Notes under the pieces: generated by a model
What the model was told of the DNA's origin: nothing
The model's database searches: none
Seen by the model: only the letters and a program-made list of their open reading frames with translations
Shown: in pieces, positions 25,162 to 33,316 of the stretch
How positions within the stretch are numbered: the stretch's first letter is position 1
Layout: each line of letters begins with the position of its first letter
Translations under genes and position numbers: made by a program
Source of the DNA: JBQSUQ01 sp052384575
GTDB lineage: Bacteria; Pseudomonadota; Gammaproteobacteria; Enterobacterales; Pasteurellaceae
Strand: one strand, 5' to 3'
Length of the DNA: 54,379 bases
Assembly (NCBI GenBank): GCA_052384575.1
Contig: JBQSUQ010000002.1

Positions 25162-26679
25162 TTATAAATATTTTGCAGCTAATTGCAAGATTTCTTCTTG
25201 GGATGTGTTGGCTGTTTCCACAATGCCAGCGACTTTACCATTACTCATCACCAGAATTCTGTCGGTCACACCCAATAATTCAGGCATTTCAGATGAAATC
25301 ATGATAATCCCTTTCTCTTTTTGTGCCAGTTGCATAATTAACTGATAAATCTCATATTTTGCCCCGATATCAATGCCTCGAGTTGGTTCATCTAACATGA
25401 GTATTTCGGGTTGGGTTAATAACCAACGGCCAATAACGACTTTTTGTTGATTACCACCAGAAAGTGAACCAATGTTTGTTTTGTGAGACGGGGTTTTTAC
25501 ATTCATTGAATCAATTACCCATTGTGTATCGCTTTTCATTTTTTTACTGCTGAGTAAACCAAGAGAAGCGATATAGGATTTCATATTGGAAATCAATGAG
25601 TTAAATTCAATGCTTAGGTTGGCATAAATCCCTGTAGAGCGACGTTCTTCCGTCACAAGTGCAAATCCATTGTTAATGGCCTCAAGTGCGGTGGAATTTT
25701 TCATTGTTTTGCCATGCAACTTGATTTCGCCACTTGCGCGTTCGCGTACACCAAATATGGTTTCCACAATATCGGTTCGTTTTGCACCTACAAGTCCTGC
25801 AATGCCCAAAATCTCGCCTTTACGCAGTTCAAAGCTGACATTTTGAATAGAAGGTTGATTTTTAGCCGTTAGGTTTTCAACTTGCAAAATCACTTCTTGT
25901 GGCGTATTGGTTTTTGGCGGGAAACGTTGGGTTAATTCACGTCCTACCATCATTGATACAATACTATCCATGGTGGAATCTTTTACTGCAACAGTGTTGA
26001 TCCATTTACCATCTCGTAAAATCGTGATTTCATCACAAATTTTAAATATTTCGTCCATTTTGTGCGAAATATAGATAATGCCACAACCACGTTCTTTTAA
26101 TTTCTCAATGATTTTAAACAGATGTTCCACTTCTTTTTCGGATAGAGAAGACGTCGGTTCATCCATAATCACGATTTTGGCATTATAAGAGAAGGCCTTT
26201 GCAATCTCGATCATCTGCATTTGTGAAACAGAAAGATTTGCTACTTTCTCTTTTGGATCAATATTGATGTCTAATTCATCAAAAATGGCTTTTGTATCTC
26301 GATACATTTTGGCATGATCAACAAATACCCCTTTCAATGGGTAGCGACCAAGCCATAGATTATCCATTACATTACGTTGGCGAACGAGGTTCAATTCTTG
26401 GTGAACCATGGAAATCCCATTTTCAAGGGCTTCTTTTGATGTTTTAAAATTGACGGGGTTACCTAAAAAAAGAATTTCGCCTTCATCTTTGGCATAAATA
26501 CCAAATAAACATTTAAGTAGCGTCGATTTTCCTGCGCCATTTTCACCCATTAGGGCATGAACAGAGTGCGATTTTACAGTGAGATTTGCGTTATCAAGCG
26601 CTTTTACGCCAGGAAAGGATTTACTGACATTTTTCATTGTCAGTAGCACTTCACCTTGTTGTATCCTTTGTGCTGTCAT
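25162..26679 (-). CDS. mglA: Galactose/methyl-galactoside ABC transporter ATP-binding protein MglA
   Basis: Double-ATPase subunit powering galactose import. Walker A GENGAGKSTLLKCL, signature LSVSQMQMIEIAKA and Walker B IVIMDEPTSSL lie in the first half. The second half has the degenerate Walker A (GLVGAKRTDIVE), LSGGNQQKVVIGRW and LMLDEPTRGID typical of sugar ABC proteins. I use the ATG giving MTAQRIQQGEV (505 residues), with GAGG 6 bases upstream; an ATG four codons earlier is weaker. An uptake sequence lies in the middle. Confidence 0.95.
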   Translation of the reverse strand: MTAQRIQQGEVLLTMKNVSKSFPGVKALDNANLTVKSHSVHALMGENGAGKSTLLKCLFGIYAKDEGEILFLGNPVNFKTSKEALENGISMVHQELNLVRQRNVMDNLWLGRYPLKGVFVDHAKMYRDTKAIFDELDINIDPKEKVANLSVSQMQMIEIAKAFSYNAKIVIMDEPTSSLSEKEVEHLFKIIEKLKERGCGIIYISHKMDEIFKICDEITILRDGKWINTVAVKDSTMDSIVSMMVGRELTQRFPPKTNTPQEVILQVENLTAKNQPSIQNVSFELRKGEILGIAGLVGAKRTDIVETIFGVRERASGEIKLHGKTMKNSTALEAINNGFALVTEERRSTGIYANLSIEFNSLISNMKSYIASLGLLSSKKMKSDTQWVIDSMNVKTPSHKTNIGSLSGGNQQKVVIGRWLLTQPEILMLDEPTRGIDIGAKYEIYQLIMQLAQKEKGIIMISSEMPELLGVTDRILVMSNGKVAGIVETANTSQEEILQLAAKYL

Positions 26680-26700
26680 ATCCAACCTCATAAAAACAAA

Positions 26701-26720
26701 AGGGGAGACAGTTCTCCCCT
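26701..26720 (-). terminator. Hairpin between mglB and mglA (partial terminator/3' stabiliser)
   Basis: AGGGGAGA-CAGT-TCTCCCCT forms a perfect 8-bp stem in the 53-base mglB-mglA gap. On the minus strand it is followed by TTTGTTTTTATG, a weak T tract. This placement fits the usual excess of periplasmic binding protein over the membrane subunits. Confidence 0.7.
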
Positions 26721-26732
26721 ATAAGTGGATGA

Positions 26733-27725
26733 TTATTTTAAGAATTCAGAAAGATTGTCTTTATCAACACCAACATATGGGATACGTAAGATTTTATCTT
26801 TTAATTCCCATTTTGTGCCTTCAGCAATTGGTTTGCCTGCGGCTAAGTTGTTTGATAATTGAACAATAGCTTTACCTTGGGTCACGCCATCATTTAATAC
26901 GGTACCTGCAATTTCACCTTTTTGGATTAATTGTAATACTTCAGGTAATGCGTCCACACCAAAGATTGGTAATTTTTTACCATGTGCTTTAGTTGCTTCT
27001 AATGCACCCATCGCCATACCATCATTGTTTGCAATGATAACTTCGATGTCTTTCGCTTTTGAGCTAGATAACCATGCATCCATTTTGTCTTTTGCTAACG
27101 CTGCATCCCACATGCCTGTATCTTGGAACAATTGCTCAGTTTGGATGCCAACAGCATTTAATTGTTCAACAACATATTTAGTACGAGCTTCTGCGTCAGG
27201 GTGACCCGGTTCACCTTTTAATAATACGAACTGGATTTTACCATCTTTATTTAAGTCAGCTTCTGTATGCGCTTTCCAGTATTTAGCAATTAAGTCACCT
27301 TGAATAACGCCTGACTCTTGTGGGTTAGTACCTACATAATAAGCGTTTTCATAGCTCATAATGGCTTTATCGCCAGGGTCTTTATTGAAGAAAATCACTG
27401 GAATATTGTCAGGTTTTGCTTTACCAATGATGGTTTTTGCAGCTGAAGGATCAACTAAGTTGATTGCTAAGCTTTTTACGCCTTTAGAAATTAACACGTC
27501 AACTTGGTCATTTTGAACAGACTGTGCATTTTGCGAGTCGTTCATTAATAATTCAATACCTTTATATTGCGTTGCTTCTTTTTCGATTTCTTTACGCATT
27601 AATGACATAAAGTTATCATCGTATTTGTAAATAGTTACACCAACACGATCCGCTGCTTGAGCTGATGTTGTTAATGCACCTAAACCTACAGCTAACGCTA
27701 CTGCACTTAATACTGATTTTTTCAT
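26733..27725 (-). CDS. mglB: Galactose/glucose-binding periplasmic protein MglB
   Basis: Periplasmic receptor for galactose and glucose feeding MglAC. A signal peptide (residues 1-24) ends in AQA before ADRVGVTIYKYDDNFMSLMRK. Ligand contacts seen in the family occur in NLVDPSAA, FFNKDPG, GHPDAEART and IIANNDGMAMGALEA. The Ca-binding loop reads DLNKDGKIQ. Length is 330 residues (332 in E. coli). First gene of the operon, 82 bases after a predicted CRP-dependent start site. Confidence 0.97.
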   Translation of the reverse strand: MKKSVLSAVALAVGLGALTTSAQAADRVGVTIYKYDDNFMSLMRKEIEKEATQYKGIELLMNDSQNAQSVQNDQVDVLISKGVKSLAINLVDPSAAKTIIGKAKPDNIPVIFFNKDPGDKAIMSYENAYYVGTNPQESGVIQGDLIAKYWKAHTEADLNKDGKIQFVLLKGEPGHPDAEARTKYVVEQLNAVGIQTEQLFQDTGMWDAALAKDKMDAWLSSSKAKDIEVIIANNDGMAMGALEATKAHGKKLPIFGVDALPEVLQLIQKGEIAGTVLNDGVTQGKAIVQLSNNLAAGKPIAEGTKWELKDKILRIPYVGVDKDNLSEFLK

Positions 27726-27814
27726 AGTGATATTCCTCTTTTTAAGTGAATAAATGTAAGATTACTCAATAGATTTTTTTACAACTCAAGTTACTGCATT
27801 GAGTAATATGTATT

Positions 27815-27820
27815 ACCATA
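27815..27820 (-). promoter_or_regulatory. Predicted -10 of the mglBAC promoter
   Basis: Minus-strand TATGGT sits so that the CRP site centre (27849.5) falls about 41.5 bases before the inferred start near 27808, the geometry of a class II CRP-activated promoter. No good -35 is needed in that class. Confidence 0.55.
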
Positions 27821-27841
27821 CCTTTTTTTTTACTTGAATAC

Positions 27842-27857
27842 TGTGATCTATTTCACA
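27842..27857 (-). promoter_or_regulatory. CRP site of mglBAC
   Basis: TGTGA-TCTATT-TCACA is a perfect match to the symmetric CRP core. It lies upstream of mglB at class II distance from the proposed -10. Confidence 0.8.
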
Positions 27858-27872
27858 ATATCAGAAAAAACA

Positions 27873-27886
27873 TGAAAACGTTTACA
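27873..27886 (-). promoter_or_regulatory. GalS/GalR-type operator upstream of mglB
   Basis: TGAAAACGTTTACA, a LacI-family palindrome with central CG, overlaps the end of the galS coding region. The same motif occurs twice in front of galT, pointing to one regulator for both transport and metabolism. Confidence 0.7.
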
Positions 27887-28895
27887 AAATATCTTGTGAT
27901 TGATGGCTTGATGTAGAAAAACGTCGCACCACAGTTGGATTAAATTGCGTATGAATAGGTGTTTCAATATCCTTATTCACCAAACTTAATGCCAGTCTTG
28001 TGGCATAATTTGCCATTAAATCAATAGGATAACGAATGGTTGTTAGTTTTGGTACCAGCTGGCGAGAAATTGGCATATCATCAAAACCAATGATTGAGAA
28101 TTGGTGTGGTACATTGATATTGTTTTCGTGTAAGACAGATAATGCGCCTGCTGCCATGCTGTCATTGTAAGCAACAACCGCAGTTAAATCAGAGTGATAG
28201 CTTAATAAATCAATCATTGCCGCTTCGCCACCCTCAAAATCAGGTGTACTTTGCACCGCACTATTTTCAATAATGGGTAATTTATATTGCTGAAGTGCGG
28301 TTAAATATCCCAACTTTCTATCGCGTTCATCATTAATTTGATGATTAGAACCAATATAACCAATGCGTTTATGCCCTAATTTAATCAGCATTTCAGTGGC
28401 TAAAAAAGTACCTCTTTGGTTATCAAGGCTAACACAGCGATTTTCATATCCTTTGATATTACGGTTGATAATGACCATGCCGGGTACATAGTCTAAGTAA
28501 TTCTTTAGTTCTTCATCAGAAAGCGCTTTAGAATGGACTACCAAGCAGCTGCAACGCTTGCGTAGTAATGTTTCAATGGTGCTGCGTTCTTTCTCTGCAT
28601 GGTGATAACCCATACCCACTAAAATTGTTTTATTATATTCTGAAGCAACTTGATCCACTGTTTTAACGAGAATTGCAAAGAACGGGTCTGATACATCCGT
28701 TACTACAACACCGATAGTATCTGTCGTTTGTAGTGCTAATGCTTGTGCATTGGCGTTGGGAGAATAACCTAATTTTTGCACCGCACTTTCTACTGCTAAG
28801 CGTGCTTTTTCACTGCAAGAGGCATTATTAAGAACACGAGAAACTGTTGCAACTGATACGCCAGCTTGTTTTGCAACATCACGAATGGTAATCAT
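27882..28895 (-). CDS. galS: LacI-family galactose regulator (GalS/GalR-like)
   Basis: Repressor of the gal/mgl genes, inferred from family and position. The N-terminal helix-turn-helix MITIRDVAKQAGVSVATVSRVLN with the hinge AVQKLGYSPNANAQAL is followed by a periplasmic-binding-protein-like inducer domain (residues about 60-337). Length is 337 residues (GalR/GalS about 343-346). It lies between mglB and galT, and matching operators flank it on both sides, one of them 57 bases before its own start, so autoregulation is likely. AAGGAG precedes the ATG. Whether it is GalS or GalR by descent cannot be told here. Confidence 0.88.
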   Translation of the reverse strand: MITIRDVAKQAGVSVATVSRVLNNASCSEKARLAVESAVQKLGYSPNANAQALALQTTDTIGVVVTDVSDPFFAILVKTVDQVASEYNKTILVGMGYHHAEKERSTIETLLRKRCSCLVVHSKALSDEELKNYLDYVPGMVIINRNIKGYENRCVSLDNQRGTFLATEMLIKLGHKRIGYIGSNHQINDERDRKLGYLTALQQYKLPIIENSAVQSTPDFEGGEAAMIDLLSYHSDLTAVVAYNDSMAAGALSVLHENNINVPHQFSIIGFDDMPISRQLVPKLTTIRYPIDLMANYATRLALSLVNKDIETPIHTQFNPTVVRRFSTSSHQSQDIL

Positions 28896-28951
28896 CGTAT
28901 TTCTCCTTATTCAGAAAATATTTTGTTCATCATAAGAAAACAAAAAGAAGT

Positions 28952-28965
28952 TGAAAACGGTTACG
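28952..28965 (+). promoter_or_regulatory. Upstream gal operator (between galS and galT)
   Basis: TGAAAACGGTTACG matches the mgl operator at 12 of 14 positions. It is 132 bases (centre to centre) from the second gal operator, a spacing suited to looping as between the E. coli gal operators, and it could also repress galS. Confidence 0.65.
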
Positions 28966-29026
28966 TTGTAAAAGTGTTACCTATGTCACAAAAAAGGGAT
29001 ATTCAATAGGGGGTTATTGCTGAATT

Positions 29027-29042
29027 TGTGATCTTAATCACA
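29027..29042 (+). promoter_or_regulatory. CRP site of galTKM
   Basis: TGTGA-TCTTAA-TCACA is a perfect CRP core. The centre (29034.5) is about 41 bases before the start site predicted from the -10 TATCTT (29063-29068), so this is a class II arrangement like that of mgl. Confidence 0.8.
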
Positions 29043-29062
29043 GTTTATTTATAAGATTATGC

Positions 29063-29068
29063 TATCTT
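29063..29068 (+). promoter_or_regulatory. Predicted -10 of the galTKM promoter
   Basis: TATCTT, 21 bases downstream of the CRP core, predicts a start near 29075 and a leader of about 39 bases that contains the second operator. Confidence 0.5.
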
Positions 29069-29083
29069 ATGGCAAAACCTTTT

Positions 29084-29097
29084 TGTAATCGTTTTCA
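29084..29097 (+). promoter_or_regulatory. Downstream gal operator in the galT leader
   Basis: TGTAATCGTTTTCA is the reverse complement of TGAAAACGATTACA, the same operator as at 27873 and 28952. It lies inside the transcribed leader, like the internal operator of E. coli gal. Confidence 0.68.
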
Positions 29098-29113
29098 TAT
29101 TTTGGAGTGTCAT

Positions 29114-30157
29114 ATGCGATTTGAACCGACCGAACACCCACATCGTCGCTATAACCCACTCATTGATCAATGGGTTTTAGTGTCACCTCATCGAGCGAAG
29201 CGTCCATGGCAAGGGCAACAGGAAAAAACAGCAGAAGAGCAAAAGCCTTCTCATGATCCTACTTGTTATTTATGTCCACGCAATAAACGCATTACAGGGG
29301 AACCAAATCCTGATTATAAAAGCCCCTATGTTTTTAAAAATGATTTTTCTGCGTTATTAGAGGATACGCCGAGTCCAGAAAAATCAGATTCTCCTTTATT
29401 CCAAATGGCACAAGCACGAGGCGAAAGTCGCGTGATTTGTTTCTCTCCTGATCATAGTAAAACCTTGCCTCTGTTATCTGTTGACGAGATCAAACAAGTG
29501 ATTGATTTATGGCAACAACAGTTACAAGAATTAGGGCAAAAATACCAATGGGTACAAATTTTTGAGAATAAAGGTGCCGCAATGGGCTGCTCAAATCCGC
29601 ATCCTCATGGACAAATTTGGGCAAATAGTTTCTTACCAAATGAAGTTGCAACAGAAGATCGCACGCAGCGTGATTATTTTTCCCAATATAATTCAGTGAT
29701 GTTATTAGATTACGCACAAAAAGAATTAGCACTGAAAGAACGTATTGTAGTGGAAACGGAGCATTGGCTTGCAGTAGTGCCTTATTGGGCAACTTGGCCA
29801 TTTGAAACTCTATTAATGCCGAAAAAAGCGCACATTAAGCGTTTAACTGATTTAGATGAAGAGCAATCCAAAGATTTGGCATTAGCATTAAAACGGTTAA
29901 CCACTAAATACGATAACTTGTTTGAAACTTCGTTCCCATATTCTATGGGATTCCATGCAGCGCCTTTTAATGGGCAAGATAATTCTCATTGGCAGCTACA
30001 TGCTCATTTCTATCCACCGTTATTACGTTCTGCAACAGTGAGAAAATTTATGGTGGGGTATGAAATGCTAGCTGAAAGTCAACGTGATTTGACCGCAGAG
30101 CAAGCTGCAGAACGCTTAAGCAATTTGAGTGAAGTCCATTATAAACTGAGCAAATAA
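29114..30157 (+). CDS. galT: Galactose-1-phosphate uridylyltransferase
   Basis: Leloir pathway enzyme exchanging UMP between UDP-glucose and galactose-1-phosphate. The active-site His-Pro-His is in CSNPHPHGQIWA. Metal ligands include the Cys pair in CYLCPRNKRITGE, and HWQLHAHFYPPLLRS gives the C-terminal HxH. I use the ATG giving MRFEPTEHPHRRYNP (347 residues, family length), with GGAG 6 bases upstream; an upstream alternative start lies within the operator region. First gene of galTKM. Confidence 0.96.
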   Translation: MRFEPTEHPHRRYNPLIDQWVLVSPHRAKRPWQGQQEKTAEEQKPSHDPTCYLCPRNKRITGEPNPDYKSPYVFKNDFSALLEDTPSPEKSDSPLFQMAQARGESRVICFSPDHSKTLPLLSVDEIKQVIDLWQQQLQELGQKYQWVQIFENKGAAMGCSNPHPHGQIWANSFLPNEVATEDRTQRDYFSQYNSVMLLDYAQKELALKERIVVETEHWLAVVPYWATWPFETLLMPKKAHIKRLTDLDEEQSKDLALALKRLTTKYDNLFETSFPYSMGFHAAPFNGQDNSHWQLHAHFYPPLLRSATVRKFMVGYEMLAESQRDLTAEQAAERLSNLSEVHYKLSK

Positions 30158-30183
30158 TGAATTGAATGTGAAAGGAATAAGTT

Positions 30184-31341
30184 ATGTCACCGATACAAAC
30201 CGCTCAACAATTATTTAATCAAAAATTTAACCGCACTTTTGACATCTGCGTTTATGCACCAGGTCGTGTAAACATTATTGGAGAACATACCGATTACAAC
30301 GATGGTTTTGTGATGCCTTGTGCTATTAATTATGGTACAGCGGTAGCTGGAGCAAAACGAGATGACAGTATTTTCCGCGTTTATGCTGCCGATCTTAATG
30401 AGTATGATGAATTTGATTTAGCACAGGAAATTGTACCAAATCCACAAGCAAAATGGACTGGCTATGTCAGAGGCGTGGTGAAGTTTATTCAACAGCGCTG
30501 TCCTCATTTTAAGCAAGGTGCCGATTTAGTGATTAGTGGTAATGTACCTCATTCTTCGGGATTGAGTTCTTCCGCGTCTTTAGAAGTAGCAATTGGTAAA
30601 TTCTGTCAACAGCTTGCGGATCTTGAATTGAATAATACTGAGATAGCTTTAATTGGTCAAAAAGCGGAAAACCAATTCGTTGGCGCAAATTGTGGCAATA
30701 TGGATCAACTGATTTCTGCTTTAGGGCAACAAGATCATCTGCTTATGATTGATTGCCGTTCATTAGACACTCAGCCAACGCCTGTCCCCGAAAATATCGC
30801 GGTTATGATTGTGAACTCTCATGTTAAGCATGATTTAGTCACAGGAGAGTACAATATTCGCCGCCAACAATGTGAAACAGCAGCTGAATTCTTTGGTGTA
30901 AAAGCATTGCGTGATGTGTCTATTGAACAATTTAAGAAAAGAGAGGCCGAATTAACCGCACTTAATGAAGAAATGGCTCGACGCGCACGCCATGTGATAA
31001 CGGAAAATCAACGCGTGTTGGACGCCGTTGAAGCATTAAAACAAGGCGATATCAAGAAATTAGGCGAATTAATGGGGGAATCCCATGATTCCATGCGAGA
31101 TGATTTTGAAATTACCACGCCTGAAATTGATTATTTAGTAGAATTAGCGCAAGTGGCAATTGGTAATAGTGGCGGTGCGCGTATGACAGGTGGTGGCTTT
31201 GGCGGCTGCATTGTGGTTGTGGCGCCAACCGAAAAAGTCGAAGCTGTGCGTAAAATCATCGCCGATAACTATGAAAAACAAACAGGCATTAAAGAAGATT
31301 TCTATGTTTGTACCGCATCACAAGGGGTTCAAGTATGCTAA
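30184..31341 (+). CDS. galK: Galactokinase
   Basis: GHMP kinase phosphorylating galactose to galactose-1-phosphate. Signatures in order: PGRVNIIGEHTDYNDGFVMP (galactokinase signature), VPHSSGLSSSASLEVAIGK (ATP-binding) and ARMTGGGFGGCIVV (motif 3). Length is 385 residues (382 in E. coli). Uptake sequences fall within the first codons and near residue 258. It overlaps galM by 7 bases. Confidence 0.97.
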   Translation: MSPIQTAQQLFNQKFNRTFDICVYAPGRVNIIGEHTDYNDGFVMPCAINYGTAVAGAKRDDSIFRVYAADLNEYDEFDLAQEIVPNPQAKWTGYVRGVVKFIQQRCPHFKQGADLVISGNVPHSSGLSSSASLEVAIGKFCQQLADLELNNTEIALIGQKAENQFVGANCGNMDQLISALGQQDHLLMIDCRSLDTQPTPVPENIAVMIVNSHVKHDLVTGEYNIRRQQCETAAEFFGVKALRDVSIEQFKKREAELTALNEEMARRARHVITENQRVLDAVEALKQGDIKKLGELMGESHDSMRDDFEITTPEIDYLVELAQVAIGNSGGARMTGGGFGGCIVVVAPTEKVEAVRKIIADNYEKQTGIKEDFYVCTASQGVQVC

Positions 31342-32414
31342 ATTTATGGGAAGAAACCACCGCGCTTGCGCCTGATAACGCACCTTATAAATTGATTACA
31401 TTGCGAAATAATCAAGGCATGCGCGTGCAGTTTATGGATTGGGGGGCGAGTTGGATTTCTTGCCAAGTCCCTGTAAAAGATGAATTAAGGGAAGTGCTAT
31501 TAGGTTGCAAGCCTGAGGATTATCCAGTTCAGCAAGCTTTTATGGGGGCAAGTATTGGGCGTTATGCTAATCGCATTGCACATGCTCGCTATGTGGATAA
31601 TTTTGAAGGATTGTCTTCCGGACGTTTGGACCCTAAAACCGTATCTGATGATGGCAAAATTATTCTTGCCGCGAATCAGGGCGAGCACCAATTGCATGGT
31701 GGACCGCAGGGGTTTGATAAAGTGCGGTGGAAAATTGATGATTTTGGCGAAGATTTTGTTTGTTTCTACCATTTCTCGCCGAATCAAGATCAAGGATTCC
31801 CTGGCAATGTTGCTGCTTTTGTGACTTATCAGTTGACTGAACAAAATGAAGTGATCGTTAGTTTTGAAGCGATAAATGGCGAAGACACACCGCTTAACCT
31901 TACCAATCACGCTTATTTTAATTTGAATAATGCCATTGATGGCTGTGATGTTCGTACTCACTTCTTGCAGTTAAATGCCGATGCATTTTTACCAGTGGAC
32001 GCTGAGGGTATTCCAAATTCACCGTTAAAATCAGTGGAAAATACCAGTTTTGATTTCCGTCAGGAAAAAATGATTGGCACTGACTTCTTACAAGAAGAGC
32101 AGAAGTTAACCAAAGGCTATGATCATTCTTTCTTATTAAATCAACCCGCTAAAACTTGTGCGATTTTAACCGCACTTGATCGTTCTTTACGTCTAGAAAT
32201 CAGTACTTCGCAATCAGCATTGCAAATTTATACGGGCAATTATTTGCAAGGTAACCCAACGCGTATTGGTACAGAATATCAAGACTACAGCGGCATTGCT
32301 TTAGAAACTCAAGCCTTGCCTGACACCCCAAACCATCCTGAATGGTGGCAATATGGCGGAATTAGCAAGGCTGGAGAAGACTATTGTCACTGGACAAAAT
32401 TCTCCTTTCGTTAA
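31335..32414 (+). CDS. galM: Galactose mutarotase (aldose 1-epimerase)
   Basis: Interconverts alpha and beta galactose for GalK. Active-site His residues are in QLHGGPQGFDKVRW and NLTNHAYFNL; the catalytic Glu is in GIALETQALPDTPNHPEW. I start at the ATG overlapping the galK stop (MLNLWEETTALAPDNAP), giving 359 residues. That is longer than the usual 340-346 because of an insert near residue 95 (GLSSGRLDPKTVSDDGK). Last gene of galTKM, followed by a terminator. Confidence 0.93.
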   Translation: MLNLWEETTALAPDNAPYKLITLRNNQGMRVQFMDWGASWISCQVPVKDELREVLLGCKPEDYPVQQAFMGASIGRYANRIAHARYVDNFEGLSSGRLDPKTVSDDGKIILAANQGEHQLHGGPQGFDKVRWKIDDFGEDFVCFYHFSPNQDQGFPGNVAAFVTYQLTEQNEVIVSFEAINGEDTPLNLTNHAYFNLNNAIDGCDVRTHFLQLNADAFLPVDAEGIPNSPLKSVENTSFDFRQEKMIGTDFLQEEQKLTKGYDHSFLLNQPAKTCAILTALDRSLRLEISTSQSALQIYTGNYLQGNPTRIGTEYQDYSGIALETQALPDTPNHPEWWQYGGISKAGEDYCHWTKFSFR

Positions 32415-32460
32415 AGAAGAGAAAGGATTTTAATATATTCCTTATAACTCTTAGGTCAAT

Positions 32461-32495
32461 AGCCAACATTTTTATGTGTTGGCTTTTATTTATTT
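32461..32495 (+). terminator. Terminator of galTKM
   Basis: AGCCAACA/TGTTGGCT (8-bp stem, 8-base loop) followed by TTTATTTATTT. It overlaps the last codons of the convergent downstream gene. Confidence 0.78.
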
Positions 32496-33251
32496 CAGCT
32501 TCACACCAATCACATTCCCCACTTTTCGTTCGCTTCCTTGCCACAAAGGCAAATCAGAAACTCGTTTTGTGCCGATGACCATAGTCGAGCTACCACCGCC
32601 GTCTAAATTTACCGCTTCGGTTAGCTGTAATTTGTTGGCGAGTTCGCTTAATTCATCCATTGTCATTCCGCTGTATGTGAGCTGTCTTCCTTCCACGACG
32701 ACAAAATAGAGCCAGTTGTGTTGTTTATCTAAGCCGATCATTGTACGAGGGTGTTTATCGGTAAAAATCGATTGTTGGCAACCGATTTTGTCATTTTTAC
32801 TGCATTCAAATTTTCCCGATCTTTGATGGTAATAGTGCCAGCCTGCAATAGCGGTTTTCCATTTTGGATTGATTTTGGCTAGGCTGTTTTTCGGGTCGAT
32901 AATACATTGATTATTGGCGTTGCAAGCCAAAAAAGAACGTGAGCGAGTGTCTTGGTATTTTCCCCATTTTTTATAGTTGCTGATATTCAACCCAATTGGT
33001 GAACCGTCTTTGCGGAAAAAACTGCCATTAATTGCCACCGCAGTTTGATACTTTTCGGCAAATTTGGATACGCTAAGTCCTTGATCTGTTTGCTGACTGG
33101 TTACTAATTCAATATTTTTACAGTTCAAATCAATGCGACTGATATGAATATAGTCGTTTTGTGAATAGGTGTGGATGCAATCTGCTTTAGCGCTATTACT
33201 GAACAAGAGGAATAACGCTAAACAAGAAAAAAGAAAATATTGTCGTTTCAT
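32490..33251 (-). CDS. Secreted phosphodiester glycosidase (NAGPA-domain) protein
   Basis: A 253-residue exported protein with a clear signal peptide (residues 1-23, ending NSAKA before DC). The domain resembles the phosphodiester glycosidase family (DUF2233; mammalian uncovering enzyme NAGPA). Matching segments are AVAINGSFFRKDGSPIGL, PRTMIGLDKQHNWLYFVVVEGRQ and the GGGSST motif in LDGGGSSTMVIG. Five or more cysteines in the mature part suggest periplasmic disulfides. Substrate unknown. It is set between the gal genes and a phosphohexomutase but is transcribed separately from gal. Confidence 0.78.
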   Translation of the reverse strand: MKRQYFLFSCLALFLLFSNSAKADCIHTYSQNDYIHISRIDLNCKNIELVTSQQTDQGLSVSKFAEKYQTAVAINGSFFRKDGSPIGLNISNYKKWGKYQDTRSRSFLACNANNQCIIDPKNSLAKINPKWKTAIAGWHYYHQRSGKFECSKNDKIGCQQSIFTDKHPRTMIGLDKQHNWLYFVVVEGRQLTYSGMTMDELSELANKLQLTEAVNLDGGGSSTMVIGTKRVSDLPLWQGSERKVGNVIGVKLK

Positions 33252-33262
33252 AGTGCAAATAA

Positions 33263-33290
33263 GATAGCACTCATTAACTGAGTGCTATAA
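33263..33290 (-). terminator. Hairpin after the phosphohexomutase gene
   Basis: TAGCACTCA/TGAGTGCTA (9-bp stem, TTAAC loop) in the gap between the two minus-strand genes; the following minus-strand T tract is interrupted (TCTTATTT), so termination may be partial. Confidence 0.55.
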
Positions 33291-33316
33291 AGTTATCAAT
33301 CCTTGCTGTTAGACAA

